A stretch of 64,000 bases of DNA, from the NCBI RefSeq assembly GCF_009193175.1, contig NZ_VUKE01000008.1, forward strand, positions 1-64,000, in the 5' to 3' direction. The notes beneath the pieces were generated by a model that saw only the letters and a list, made by a program, of their open reading frames with translations, did not search any database and was not told where the DNA came from. Numbering within the stretch: the first letter of the stretch is position 1; each line of letters begins with the position of its first letter. Shown here piece by piece: positions 1-11,028 of the stretch. The position numbers and the translations under genes are program-made. The DNA is from Georgenia ruanii. Lineage in GTDB: Bacteria > Actinomycetota > Actinomycetes > Actinomycetales > Actinomycetaceae.

Positions 1-267
1 CGGCCCTCCCGGCCATGACCGCCCTGCCAGGACCGCCCTCACCGCCTCGAGCACTCACGATGTTCGCGAACCGACCCAATGACCGCGGTCAGCGCGTCGC
101 CATGCCCTTACCGACCCACGCTCCTAGGTGTCGAACCAGGCGGCCCGGCAGGTCGCGGCGACGGCGAAGGCCCGGGTCAGCGGCGCGGGCGATCAGGCCA
201 GATTTGGCGCAACCCGTGCGGGACGCGAGCACCGCCTCCCTGCCACTTTCAACGTATAGCGCACCGG
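1..267. other. no gene recognised upstream of the rifamycin-type element
   Basis: This stretch has open frames, but none resembles a known protein and the translations are Arg/Pro-rich composition shadows. The frame that runs into helR could in principle start at 79, but the residues before 352 have no domain character. No tRNA or clear terminator is visible. A TATAGC-like hexamer at 255-260 just before the palindrome could be part of a promoter, but I cannot pair it with a convincing -35. Confidence 0.5.
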
Positions 268-287
268 GGGGCTTGCGGCAAGGCCCC
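268..287 (+). promoter_or_regulatory. rifamycin-associated element (RAE)
   Basis: The bases read GGGGCTTGCGGCAAGGCCCC, which matches from memory the consensus of the rifamycin-associated element. That palindrome is found upstream of rifamycin-inducible resistance genes (rox, rph, helR) in actinobacteria. The core CTTGC-G-GCAAG is a perfect inverted repeat, and flanking GCACCGGGG / CCCCGGTGC arms extend the symmetry to about 261-292. It ends 64 bases before the helR start codon, a suitable place for inducible control of that gene. The factor that reads the RAE is not identified here. Confidence 0.9.
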
Positions 288-351
288 GGTGCTGCCGCAG
301 AATCTCCGGCTCAGGGCCGACGGCGGCCCCTCGCTGACCGGAGCTGATGAC

Positions 352-2496
352 GTGTCCCCCGTGACGACAAGCGCGTTCGACCTGCCCGACCACCTCGCCG
401 CCAAGGCCGACCCCGGGCTGATCACCCCGGACGAGCACCACTTCGCGGCCATCGCCCGCAGCCTGGAGCGCTCGGTCGAGGACCTGTCCGCCCGTCTGGA
501 CGCCGAGCGCCGGAAGCCCGGCAGGACCGGCCAGCAGGCGCTGGATCGCGACCAGGAGATCCACCGCCTGAGCAGCCGGCTGCGCACCCTGCGCCGCTTC
601 GGCCTGGACCTGTGCCTCGGGCGCATGGTCCCAGCCGAGGACGGTGCCGCGCCGGTGTACGTCGGACGGCTCGGCCTCACCGACGGGGAGGGCCGGCGCC
701 TGCTCGTCGACTGGCGCTCCCCCGCGGCCGCGCCGTTCTTCGGCGCCACCCACGCCAACCCCATGGGCCTGGCGAGCCGTCGGCGCTACCGCTGGGCCGG
801 TGGCCGGGTCAGCGACTACTGGGACGAGGTGTTCACCGCCGACGCGTTCGCCGGGCACGCCCTCGACGACCAGTCGGCGTTCATCGCCAGCCTCGGCGCG
901 AGCAGGTCGCCCCGGATGCGGGACGTGCTGGCCACCATCCAGGCCGACCAGGACGCCATCGTCCGTGCGGGGTCGCGCGGGGCGCTCGTGGTCGACGGCG
1001 GCCCGGGTACGGGCAAGACGGTCGTGGCCCTGCACCGCGCGGCCTACCTGCTCTACGCCGAGCCGCACCTGCGGCGGCACGGCGGCGTGCTGGTCGTCGG
1101 GCCCCACGAGCCCTACCTCGCCTACATCGCGGATGTCCTCCCGAGCCTGGGCGAAGAGGGCGTGCGGACGTGCACGGTGCGCGACCTCGTGCCCGAGGGG
1201 GCCGCCGCCCTGCCCGAGGCCGACCCGGCGGTCGCCCGCCTGAAGTCCTCGGCCCGGATGATCGGGGCGATCGAGCCGGCCGTGCGCCTGTACGAGGAGC
1301 CGCCGACCGAGGGCCTCCTCGTCGAGACCCCGTGGTCGGACATCTGGCTCAGCCCCGCCGACTGGGCCGAGGCCTTCGAGGCGCCCGATCCGGGGACGCC
1401 GCACAACGAGGCCCGCGACCAGGTCTGGAACGCCCTGCTCGACATCCTGCTCGACGGCTGCGACGACGAGGAGGTCCCGCCAGAGCTGGTTCGCCGCTCG
1501 CTGCGGCAGAACGGGGACCTGGTCCGCACCTTCAACGCGGCGTGGCCCGTGCTCGACCCGGCCGAGGTGGTCGGCGACCTCTGGGACGTGCCCGCCTACT
1601 TGCGCAGGTGCGCACCGTGGCTCACCCGCGACGAGGCCGCGAAGCTGCGGCGGGAGGACCCGCACGCCTGGACGGTGTCGGATCTCCCGCTGCTGGACAC
1701 GGCCCGCCAGCGGGTCGGCGACCCGGAGGCCGCGCGACGCAGGCGCCGGCACGAGGCGGCGATGGCCGCCGAGCGGGAGGAGATGGCCCGGGTCGTGGAC
1801 GATCTCATCGCGACCGACGACACCGAGATGCAGGTCATGTCGATGCTGCGGGGCGAGGACCTCCAGGCCGCGCTGGTGGACGAGACGCGCGGCACCGCCA
1901 CACCGGACCGGCTCGCGGGCCCGTTCGCCCACATCGTCGTCGACGAGGCCCAGGAGCTCACCGATGCCGAGTGGCAGATGCTGCTGCGCCGCTGCCCGTC
2001 GCGCAGTCTCACGATCGTCGGGGACCGCGCGCAGGCCCGGCACGGGTTCGCGGAGTCGTGGGCGGACCGGCTCGAGCGGATCGGCCTCGCCGAGCTCGCC
2101 GTCGCCCCGCTGAGCATCAACTACCGCACGCCGGAGGAGGTCATGGCGGAGGCGGAGCCGGTCATCCGGGCGGCGCTGCCGGACGCCAACGTGCCCACCT
2201 CCGTCCGCAGCACCGGCGTGCCGGTGGCGCACGCGACGGTGGCTGAGCTGGGCGCGATCCTCGAGCGGTGGTTGGCCGTGAATGCCGACGGCGTCGCCTG
2301 CGTCATCGGCGCTCCCGCCGTCCCGGAGGGGCCGCGGGTTCGGTCGCTGGCGCCCGAGCGGGCGAAGGGTCTGGAGTTCGACCTCGTCGTCCTGGTCGCT
2401 CCTGACACCTGGGGAACGGGCATCGAGGGTGCCGTGGACCGTTACGTCGCGATGACCCGAGCGACGCAGCAGCTCGTCGTCCTCACGAGTCCCTGA
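352..2496 (+). CDS. helR: HelR-type RNA polymerase-recycling / rifamycin-protection ATPase
   Basis: A UvrD/Rep-like superfamily 1 protein of 714 residues, the size of HelD/HelR proteins. These bind RNA polymerase, use ATP to remove stalled complexes and, for HelR, displace rifamycins. Visible motifs are Walker A GGPGTGKT at residues 216-223, preceded by VVDGG, and the Walker B-like VVDEAQELT near residue 531. NYRTPEEV and a C-terminal RYVAMTRATQQL follow, the usual SF1 motif IV/VI region. The N-terminal 100 residues contain a heptad-rich Arg/Glu segment as in the HelD N-terminal arm. I chose GTG 352 because GGAG lies 8-9 bases upstream; an in-frame ATG at 79 would add a tail lacking domain character and would put the regulatory palindrome inside the gene. 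The RAE upstream supports HelR over UvrD or plain HelD. Confidence 0.88.
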   Translation: MSPVTTSAFDLPDHLAAKADPGLITPDEHHFAAIARSLERSVEDLSARLDAERRKPGRTGQQALDRDQEIHRLSSRLRTLRRFGLDLCLGRMVPAEDGAAPVYVGRLGLTDGEGRRLLVDWRSPAAAPFFGATHANPMGLASRRRYRWAGGRVSDYWDEVFTADAFAGHALDDQSAFIASLGASRSPRMRDVLATIQADQDAIVRAGSRGALVVDGGPGTGKTVVALHRAAYLLYAEPHLRRHGGVLVVGPHEPYLAYIADVLPSLGEEGVRTCTVRDLVPEGAAALPEADPAVARLKSSARMIGAIEPAVRLYEEPPTEGLLVETPWSDIWLSPADWAEAFEAPDPGTPHNEARDQVWNALLDILLDGCDDEEVPPELVRRSLRQNGDLVRTFNAAWPVLDPAEVVGDLWDVPAYLRRCAPWLTRDEAAKLRREDPHAWTVSDLPLLDTARQRVGDPEAARRRRRHEAAMAAEREEMARVVDDLIATDDTEMQVMSMLRGEDLQAALVDETRGTATPDRLAGPFAHIVVDEAQELTDAEWQMLLRRCPSRSLTIVGDRAQARHGFAESWADRLERIGLAELAVAPLSINYRTPEEVMAEAEPVIRAALPDANVPTSVRSTGVPVAHATVAELGAILERWLAVNADGVACVIGAPAVPEGPRVRSLAPERAKGLEFDLVVLVAPDTWGTGIEGAVDRYVAMTRATQQLVVLTSP

Positions 2497-2630
2497 GCGC
2501 GGCGTGCGCACGAGTCCCTGCCGGCGGCGTGCTCAGGAATAGCTGAGGGCGGCGTGCCACCGGGGGACCTGAGGGCGCTGGAACCCGCGGCGGCCTTCGC
2601 CGGCGGTCCGCACCCGGGGTGCGCGCCAGG

Positions 2631-2864
2631 TCAGCAGGTCCCGCCGGCGCTCCCGCTGTCGACACCCCCGGCGGCCCCCGCGCTGCCGGCGGCCTGCACG
2701 CCGTGCAGGCTCACCGGCTCCGTGCGGGCCGTCCAGTACCCGGCGAGGCCGGCGCGGCGGGCCTTGCGCCAGCCCAGCAGGGCGACGACGAGCCAGAGCA
2801 CGACCAGAGATACGAGGACGCCGACGGCGATCCATGCCTCTGTGTCACGCGTGCCTCCTTGCAC
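2631..2864 (-). CDS. small single-pass membrane protein, unknown
   Basis: A 77-residue frame with one strong transmembrane segment (about residues 11-31, WIAVGVLVSLVVLWLVVALL), then a basic WRKARRAG motif and a Gly/Ala/Ser-rich tail ending in Cys. This gives an N-out/C-in topology by the positive-inside rule. The start is uncertain: GTG 2864 has no good ribosome site, while a strong AAGGAGG lies just inside the frame near 2857-2863. The hydrophobic pattern is what favours this frame over two overlapping Arg-rich frames. It lies downstream of the UvrA-like gene on the same strand. No function can be assigned. Confidence 0.4.
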   Translation of the reverse strand: MQGGTRDTEAWIAVGVLVSLVVLWLVVALLGWRKARRAGLAGYWTARTEPVSLHGVQAAGSAGAAGGVDSGSAGGTC

Positions 2865-2980
2865 CCGAAGAAGGCGCCAGTGTGGCAGACGCCGTCGCCT
2901 GAGGGGGCAGGAGCGCCGGTCAGGGAGTCGCCCGGGCGTGGCGCGCGAGCCTCGGCGACCGCTCCCCCACGTCCCGGGCC

Positions 2981-3006
2981 GGGGGTGCCTGAGCAGAGGC
3001 GCCCCC
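2981..3006 (-). terminator. hairpin after the UvrA-like gene
   Basis: GGGGGTGCCT and AGGCGCCCCC form a ten-base stem around a six-base loop, with one imperfect pair. It lies 19 bases beyond the UvrA-like stop codon. There is no T tract, so termination is only inferred from position and stem strength. Confidence 0.35.
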
Positions 3007-3024
3007 GGACGCTCGGGCCGCCGG

Positions 3025-5412
<2,388 letters not shown>

Positions 5413-5559
5413 CGTGCTGTCTCCTTCTTCCCCCCGCGGGTCGCCCGCGGTCTCCGCCGGCCTCGGCCGGGTCGATCTAACCAGCCGCCGCGCGCTCGCG
5501 GTGCGAGTCGGACGGCGCGCGTCGGCACCCGACGGTGGGCGCCGCGCGCCTCGTGGATC

Positions 5560-5970
<411 letters not shown>

Positions 5971-5975
5971 AGCCC

Positions 5976-6425
<450 letters not shown>

Positions 6426-6525
6426 GTCCGTGATGGTCCCACGCCCTGCCGCGGTTGCCTAGCGTGGTCCCCCGGGCCGGTCCGCCCTTCCGGGCACGCC
6501 CGGCGCACTCGGGCGCACGCCGCGG

Positions 6526-6909
6526 TCAGGCGCGCATCCAGCGGTTCACCACGTCGACGACGGCGGTCTCCTTCGCGGCGACGTCGTCGAGGTCGCGGAA
6601 GGTGATGACGGCCCGATCGGGCGCCGCCCACGCCAGCAGGCCGGACGGGTCCTCGAACCGGAAGCTGTCGCCGTCGTCCCGCTTCGTGGCGCCGCGATGC
6701 AGGACGAGCTGGAGGCGGTCGCCCGGCCGCAGCCGGAACGTCGCCCGGTCGACGCCCGCGGAGCAGAAGCTCGGGGCGTTCCACTTCACCCGCTCGGTGA
6801 TCTCGTCGTTCGACGCGAGGATGGCGGCGCGCAGCCGCTCGACGCCGGGCTTGAGCGGGTGGTCCAGGGCGGCCAGGTACGCCTCGACGTCGGCGGACCG
6901 AACGGCCAT
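6526..6909 (-). CDS. DUF1801 domain protein
   Basis: A 127-residue protein of the DUF1801 / YdhG fold. It shows the early repeat-like KPGVERLRAAILASNDEITERVKWNAPSF region, in which the KWNAPSF motif is the family signature, and an aromatic-poor C-terminal half ending VVNRWMRA. Some relatives are annotated as iron chaperones, but the role is not established here. ATG 6909 has an excellent ribosome site (GAGGAGG). It stands alone; the 280 bases upstream (6910-7189) hold no gene that I recognise. Confidence 0.85.
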   Translation of the reverse strand: MAVRSADVEAYLAALDHPLKPGVERLRAAILASNDEITERVKWNAPSFCSAGVDRATFRLRPGDRLQLVLHRGATKRDDGDSFRFEDPSGLLAWAAPDRAVITFRDLDDVAAKETAVVDVVNRWMRA

Positions 6910-7189
6910 GGTTCCTCCTCATCTCACGACACCCCGTCGCCCCCGGCGTCGCCACCCGGCCCGCCGCGGTCACGGACGGGAGGCGACACCACCCCGCGCC
7001 GTGCCCTTCAGGCGACGGCGTCGTTGTCGCGGATCGTCCCAGCACCGGGCCGCGCTGTCACCGAAATACCGGCGACGGCGTGGCCGAACCCCAGTGCGGG
7101 TGTGGCGTCGTCGGGACACCCCCCCTCGACCGGCCGATGCCGTGCTTCGTGGATCCCGAGCGCCGGGCGCCGCGCGTCCGGTCCGTGCG

Positions 7190-7630
7190 TCAGTGCAGCT
7201 GGCCGCGGAGCGCGCCGGCGCGGTACTGCCGGGTGTGCACGTCGACGTAGAAGAGGTTGGGCTGGCGCAGCAGGTCGCGAGCGGTCTCCCGGCTCACCCC
7301 CACGCAGCCGGTGGCGCGTCCGCGCTGCGGGGCCTTGAGGGTCACGACCAGCGCACCGTTCTCGCCCGCGCGGCCGCGGTGGACGTGCGCCTGCGTGGCC
7401 GCGTCGATCCGGGAGGCGTCAAGGCGGTAGCAGACCTGCCGCTGGGCGGTGTTGACCGTGATCCGGGCGCGACCGGTGCCGTCGGGATCGCCCGGGTGGC
7501 CCACCACGTCCCGCCCGTGCAGCGAGGCGACCAGGCTCCTGCCCGCCTGCGGCGCCGCCTCTGCCGCCGCGGCGCCGGGTCCTGCCGTCAGTGCCGCGGC
7601 CACGGCCAGTGCGGCGAGTGCGCGTCTCAT
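7190..7630 (-). CDS. secreted CHRD-domain protein
   Basis: A 146-residue protein with a Sec signal peptide (MRRALAALAVAAALTAG, likely cleaved near AEA-AP). A CHRD domain follows, recognised by the VCYRLDAS, AHVHRGRAGENGALVV and FYVDVHTRQYRAGALRGQL segments. CHRD proteins are extracellular beta-fold proteins of unknown function in bacteria. ATG 7630 sits at the signal peptide with a GAGGGGG site about 7 bases upstream; the longer GTG-type start at 7669 would bury the signal. Two cysteines (VCYRL, GCVGVS) could form a disulphide outside the cell. Confidence 0.85.
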   Translation of the reverse strand: MRRALAALAVAAALTAGPGAAAAEAAPQAGRSLVASLHGRDVVGHPGDPDGTGRARITVNTAQRQVCYRLDASRIDAATQAHVHRGRAGENGALVVTLKAPQRGRATGCVGVSRETARDLLRQPNLFYVDVHTRQYRAGALRGQLH

Positions 7631-7709
7631 GAGCAGCCCCCTCACGTGACGGTCGGCGTGTGAGGTCACGCTACGCCTGCCGCCGAACCCGCACCGTCCT
7701 GGCTGTGGA

Positions 7710-8540
7710 TCACTCGCCCCGGCCGGCGACGACCAGGCCGCCCAGGTCCTCGTCGCGCACGACCCGGGCGCGCAGGTGCGCGGCCTCCATGGCCGCCACC
7801 ACCGCCGGCGCCTGCCGCTCGCTGGTCTCCACGAGCACCCGCCCGCCCGGGGACAGCCACCGGGGCGCCTTGGTCACGACGCGCCGGAGGACGTCCAGCC
7901 CGTCGGGCCCGCCGTCCAGCGCGGCCCGCGGCTCGTACAGGCGCGCCTCCGGCGGCAGGAGCGCGAGGGCGTCGGTGGGCACGTACGGCGCGTTGGCGAT
8001 GACGACGTCGACCCGCCCGCGCAGCCGCTCGGGCAGCGGCGCGAGGAGGTCGCCGGTGTAGACGTGCCCGCGGCCTGCGAGGTTGCGGCGGGCGCAGCGG
8101 ACCGCGGCGGGGTCGACGTCGACGGCGTGCAGCTCCAGTGGCGCGACCGCCGCCGCCAGCGCGGCGCCCACGGCCCCGGAGCCGCAGCACAGGTCCACCA
8201 CGACGGCGCCGGCGTGCCATCCCCTGCGCGCCTCGGTCACGAGCAGCTCGGTGCGCCGGCGCGGCACGAACACCCCCGGCTCGACCGCGATCCGCAGCCC
8301 GCAGAACTCGGCCCAGCCGAGCACCCGCTCCAGCGGCTCCCCGCCCACCCGGCGGGCCACCAGGGCCTCCAGGGCCCCGGCGTCCTCGGCCGCCGCGAGG
8401 AGCAGCCGAGCCTCGTCCTCGGCGAACACGCACCCGGCGGCGCGCAGCCGGGCGACGACCCCGACCGCGGTCGGAGCGCCCGGTCGTGCGGCCACGGAGC
8501 CCGGCCGGCTTTCTGGACGTGCCGGGCGGTCAGCGCTCAT
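7710..8540 (-). CDS. PrmC-related putative protein-glutamine methyltransferase
   Basis: A 276-residue class I SAM-dependent methyltransferase similar to the release-factor methyltransferase PrmC/HemK. It has an N-terminal helical part with the PLERVLGWAEFCG motif, SAM motif I VVDLCCGSGAVG (about residues 125-136), the acidic HAVDVD after strand 2, and the catalytic loop NAPYVPTD. True PrmC has NPPY, so NAPY marks the paralogue group annotated as putative protein N5-glutamine methyltransferase rather than the housekeeping enzyme. The gene overlaps the preceding VOC gene by 11 bases, implying translational coupling. Target unknown. Confidence 0.83.
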   Translation of the reverse strand: MSADRPARPESRPGSVAARPGAPTAVGVVARLRAAGCVFAEDEARLLLAAAEDAGALEALVARRVGGEPLERVLGWAEFCGLRIAVEPGVFVPRRRTELLVTEARRGWHAGAVVVDLCCGSGAVGAALAAAVAPLELHAVDVDPAAVRCARRNLAGRGHVYTGDLLAPLPERLRGRVDVVIANAPYVPTDALALLPPEARLYEPRAALDGGPDGLDVLRRVVTKAPRWLSPGGRVLVETSERQAPAVVAAMEAAHLRARVVRDEDLGGLVVAGRGE

Positions 8541-8925
8541 CCGGTGCCGGTTCGATGACGTCCCAGCGATTGCCGTACAGGTCCTCGAGGATGATCACCC
8601 GCCCGTGCGGCTCCTGACGCGGCTCCTCGGTCGCGACGGCGCCGTGCGCCAGCGCCCGCTCCAGGGTCGCGTCGAAGTCCTCGACGTGGAGGAAGAAGCC
8701 CACGCCGTCGCCGGCCTGGTTGCCCACCCGGGCGCGCTGCGCCTGCCGGGTGGCCAGGGCCAGGCGCAGGCCGGCGCCGTCGTCGGGCGAGCCGACGACG
8801 ACCCACCGCTTGCCCCCGCCCTGTGGGCTGTCCTCGAGCAGCCGCAGCCCGAAGGCGCCGGTGTAGAACGCGATGGCCTCGTCGTAGTCGCGGACGAGGA
8901 CGTTGACCAGGGCCACGTGCGACAC
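8530..8925 (-). CDS. VOC-family protein
   Basis: A 131-residue VOC domain protein. It begins MSHVALVNVLVRDYDEAIAFY and continues with FGLRLLEDS and the C-terminal GRVIILEDLYGNRWDVIEP. The resemblance is to proteins labelled glyoxalase or extradiol dioxygenase, but metal ligands are not certain enough to assign a reaction. Its 3' end overlaps the PrmC-like gene by 11 bases, so the two are probably one transcript. ATG 8925 is followed directly by the fold. Confidence 0.85.
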   Translation of the reverse strand: MSHVALVNVLVRDYDEAIAFYTGAFGLRLLEDSPQGGGKRWVVVGSPDDGAGLRLALATRQAQRARVGNQAGDGVGFFLHVEDFDATLERALAHGAVATEEPRQEPHGRVIILEDLYGNRWDVIEPAPDER

Positions 8926-8993
8926 GCGGACCCCCTCTCAGGTCTTGGGCGGTGAGGGCGGCGGCGCCGGGCCGCGCTCCTGCGGGTGTGCGG

Positions 8994-9788
8994 TCAGTGG
9001 GGCGCCGCGGTGGCCGGGCGCAGCGGCAGCCAGGCCAGGACGTCCTGGATCTTGGCGTCCCAGTAGGCCCAGTCGTGCCCGCCGGGCCCGGCGTCGTATG
9101 CCAGCTCCACGCCGGCCTCGGCGGCGACCCGGCGGAACGTCTCGTTGCCGGGGAGGAGCGGGTCGTCCGTCCCGCAGCAGGCGTACAGCTGGGGCAGGTG
9201 CACCGCCCGGTCGCGGGCCCGGGCGAGCAGCCCGAGGAGGTCGTGCTCGCTGCCGGCGAGCGGCCCGTCGCCGAAGACCCGCGCATACAGCTCCGCTCGG
9301 CCGGCGTCTGCGCGAGCGGCGGCGGCGAGGTCGAGCACCCCGGAGAGGCTGGCGGCCGCCGCGAAGCGGGTCGGGCGGGTGAGGGCCCAGCGCATCGCGC
9401 CGTAGCCCCCCATCGACAGACCGGCGACGAAGGTGTCCTCCCGGCGGGTGGAGACACGGAAGAAGCCGGCGACGATCTCCGGGAGCTCCTCGGTCAGGAA
9501 CGTGCCGAACCGGTTGCCGTGCCGTTCGTCGACGCAGAAGCTGCGCCCGACCTGCGGCATGACGACGGCCAGTCCGAGCCCGGCGACGTAGCGCTCGATC
9601 GAGGTGCGCCGCACCCAGGTGGTGGCGTCGTCGCTGAGGCCGTGGAGGAGGTAGAGCACGGGCGGGGGGCCGGCGGGGGCGGTGCCGGTCAGGCCGATCT
9701 GGCCGGTGGCCGCCTGGGGCAGCAGCACCGTCATCGAGGTGCCCAGGCCCAGCACCTCCGAGAAGAAGTCGCAGCGCACCAGCGCCAT
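8994..9788 (-). CDS. alpha/beta-hydrolase esterase (FrmB / tributyrin-esterase type)
   Basis: A 264-residue esterase of the S-formylglutathione hydrolase/putative esterase family. The oxyanion segment YLLHGLSDDATTW lies near residue 48, the nucleophile elbow GLSMGGYGAM near 122, a probable catalytic Asp in CCGTDDPLL and the catalytic His in GGHDWAYWD. No signal peptide is seen, so it is likely cytoplasmic. It follows bioY by only 25 bases on the same strand and is probably cotranscribed, which raises a possible link to biotin or pimelate esters. That link is inference. ATG 9788 was chosen because the long upstream frame has no homology and would run through bioY. Confidence 0.85.
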   Translation of the reverse strand: MALVRCDFFSEVLGLGTSMTVLLPQAATGQIGLTGTAPAGPPPVLYLLHGLSDDATTWVRRTSIERYVAGLGLAVVMPQVGRSFCVDERHGNRFGTFLTEELPEIVAGFFRVSTRREDTFVAGLSMGGYGAMRWALTRPTRFAAAASLSGVLDLAAAARADAGRAELYARVFGDGPLAGSEHDLLGLLARARDRAVHLPQLYACCGTDDPLLPGNETFRRVAAEAGVELAYDAGPGGHDWAYWDAKIQDVLAWLPLRPATAAPH

Positions 9789-9813
9789 GCCGGCCCCCGC
9801 CCCCGCCGGGCGG

Positions 9814-10416
9814 TCAGCGCCGCTCGCCGAGCAGCCGCCAGGTGCCGGGCAGCAGCAGCGCGGCGGCGACGGCCTTGATCGCATCGCCGACGAGGAACGG
9901 CACGACGCCGAGCGCGAGTCCCGCGGCCAGGCCGACCCCGAGGTACGCCATGAGCCACGGCACGCCGACGAGGTACACGAGCGCCGTCGCGGCGACGGCC
10001 GCCAGCGCCGTGCGCCACGGGGAGCGGTCCCCGCCACGTCGGGCGAGCCAGCCCAGGCAGGCGGCCGCGGGCAGGTAACCCACCGCGTAGCCGAAGGAGG
10101 CGAAGGCCCAGCCGCTGGTGCCGTCGGCGAACACCGGTGCGCCGGCGAGGCCGGCGAGCAGCATGACGGCGATGCTCGCCGCGCCGCGCACCGGCCCGAG
10201 CGCGGCGCCGACGAGGAGGACCCCGAAGGTTCCCAGGGTCAGGGGCACCGGGGTGAACGGCAGCGGCACCACGGCCTGGCCGACGATGGCCACGAAGGCG
10301 GCGCCGCCGAGCACGAGCGCGACGTCGCGGGCCCCGACAGCGCGACGGGCGGTCTGCGTGCCGCCGGGGAGGATGTCGGCGAGGACGGGACGGACGGACA
10401 CGGTGGTGACGCTCAT
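9814..10416 (-). CDS. bioY: biotin transporter BioY (ECF S component)
   Basis: A 200-residue integral membrane protein with about six hydrophobic segments and the BioY signature features. These are VPLPFTPVPLTLGTFGVLLVGAALGP in the first third, AGLAGAPVFADGTSG in the middle, and YAVGYLPAAACLGW. BioY binds biotin as the S component of an ECF transporter and can work alone in some bacteria; no bioM/bioN is nearby. ATG 10416 has AGGAG six to seven bases upstream. A perfect 13-base inverted repeat lies 36 bases upstream of the start and may be its operator. The esterase gene follows. Confidence 0.92.
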   Translation of the reverse strand: MSVTTVSVRPVLADILPGGTQTARRAVGARDVALVLGGAAFVAIVGQAVVPLPFTPVPLTLGTFGVLLVGAALGPVRGAASIAVMLLAGLAGAPVFADGTSGWAFASFGYAVGYLPAAACLGWLARRGGDRSPWRTALAAVAATALVYLVGVPWLMAYLGVGLAAGLALGVVPFLVGDAIKAVAAALLLPGTWRLLGERR

Positions 10417-10451
10417 GGGCACTCCTGACGTGACGGGATCAACAGGGTCCT

Positions 10452-10485
10452 AGCATGCCGCACCAGCGCGCGGGTGCGGCATGCT
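10452..10485. repeat. perfect 13-base inverted repeat, candidate bioY operator
   Basis: AGCATGCCGCACC (10452-10464) and GGTGCGGCATGCT (10473-10485) are perfect reverse complements separated by eight bases. The element lies between the divergent bioY and rbpA genes, 36 bases from the bioY start. There is no T tract and it is not behind a gene, so an operator is more likely than a terminator. It does not match the BioQ or BirA sites I know. Confidence 0.6.
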
Positions 10486-10534
10486 GGTCCGTCCCGCAGG
10501 TTGACGAGCGTCACAACACCTTCACATCCGTCCT

Positions 10535-10560
10535 GGAACAGACCGGGCGGGCGTTGCGTT
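10535..10560 (+). promoter_or_regulatory. SigR/SigH-type promoter of rbpA
   Basis: GGAACA at 10535-10540 and GTT at 10558-10560 are 17 bases apart, matching the GGAA(C/T)-N17/18-GTT pattern of the thiol-oxidative-stress sigma factors SigR (Streptomyces) and SigH (Mycobacterium). The predicted leader is about 90 bases. rbpA is a known SigR target in Streptomyces coelicolor, which makes the match more credible. A TTGACG at 10501 might serve a second, housekeeping promoter. Confidence 0.55.
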
Positions 10561-10660
10561 GGACCCATCAGACAACGCGGGTGGTGGGCCTGAGCACTGG
10601 CCCCCGCATCCGGCTGCCGTGGACCAGGCCGCCGGGAGTTTCCGAGCGAGGGAGATGCAC

Positions 10661-11011
10661 ATGGCAGAGCGCTCACTGCGTGGCATGAAGATCGGCGCCA
10701 ACAGCATGGAGTCGGACGAGGGCGTGGAGTTCGCCCCCCGGATCAAGGCGCAGTACAACTGCCCCGACGGGCACACCTTCGAGCTGCCGTTCTCGGTCGA
10801 CGCCGAGGTGCCACCGGTGTGGGAGTGCAAGTGCGGCAAGGAGGCGCTCCTGCTGGACGCCACCAAGCCCGAGCCGAAGAAGCCGGTGAAGCCGCCGCGC
10901 ACCCACTGGGACATGCTGCTCGAGCGGCGCAGCATCCCCGAGCTGGAGGCGCTCCTGGAGGAGCGGCTGCAGCTGCTGCGCAGCGGCGAGTTGCGTCGTC
11001 GTAGCGCCTGA
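10661..11011 (+). CDS. rbpA: RNA polymerase-binding protein RbpA
   Basis: A 116-residue protein matching RbpA throughout. It has MAERSLRGMKIGANSMESDEG at the N-terminus, the zinc-knuckle-like core YNCPDGHTFELPFSVDAEVPPVWECKCGKEA (Cys residues in YNCP and ECKC) and the sigma-interacting C-terminal helix THWDMLLERRSIPELEALLEERL. RbpA binds the group 1 sigma factor and the beta subunit and stabilises the open promoter complex. ATG 10661 gives the usual N-terminus; an ATG two codons upstream is also possible. A strong terminator follows. With helR it is the second RNA polymerase-acting factor in this 11 kb. Confidence 0.97.
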   Translation: MAERSLRGMKIGANSMESDEGVEFAPRIKAQYNCPDGHTFELPFSVDAEVPPVWECKCGKEALLLDATKPEPKKPVKPPRTHWDMLLERRSIPELEALLEERLQLLRSGELRRRSA

Positions 11012-11028
11012 GACGCCCACGGCGGAAG

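Noticed and set aside
79-351. N-terminal extension of helR from an upstream in-frame ATG
   Set aside because: The extra 91 residues are Arg/Pro/Gly-rich with no domain and would place the RAE palindrome inside the gene; GTG 352 has a ribosome site.
193-2511. Long open frame antisense to helR
   Set aside because: Composition shadow of a high-GC gene; no recognisable domains and the helR frame has clear ATPase motifs.
2533-2835. Arg-rich small protein in another frame after the UvrA-like gene
   Set aside because: The competing frame has a credible membrane helix; this one is low-complexity.
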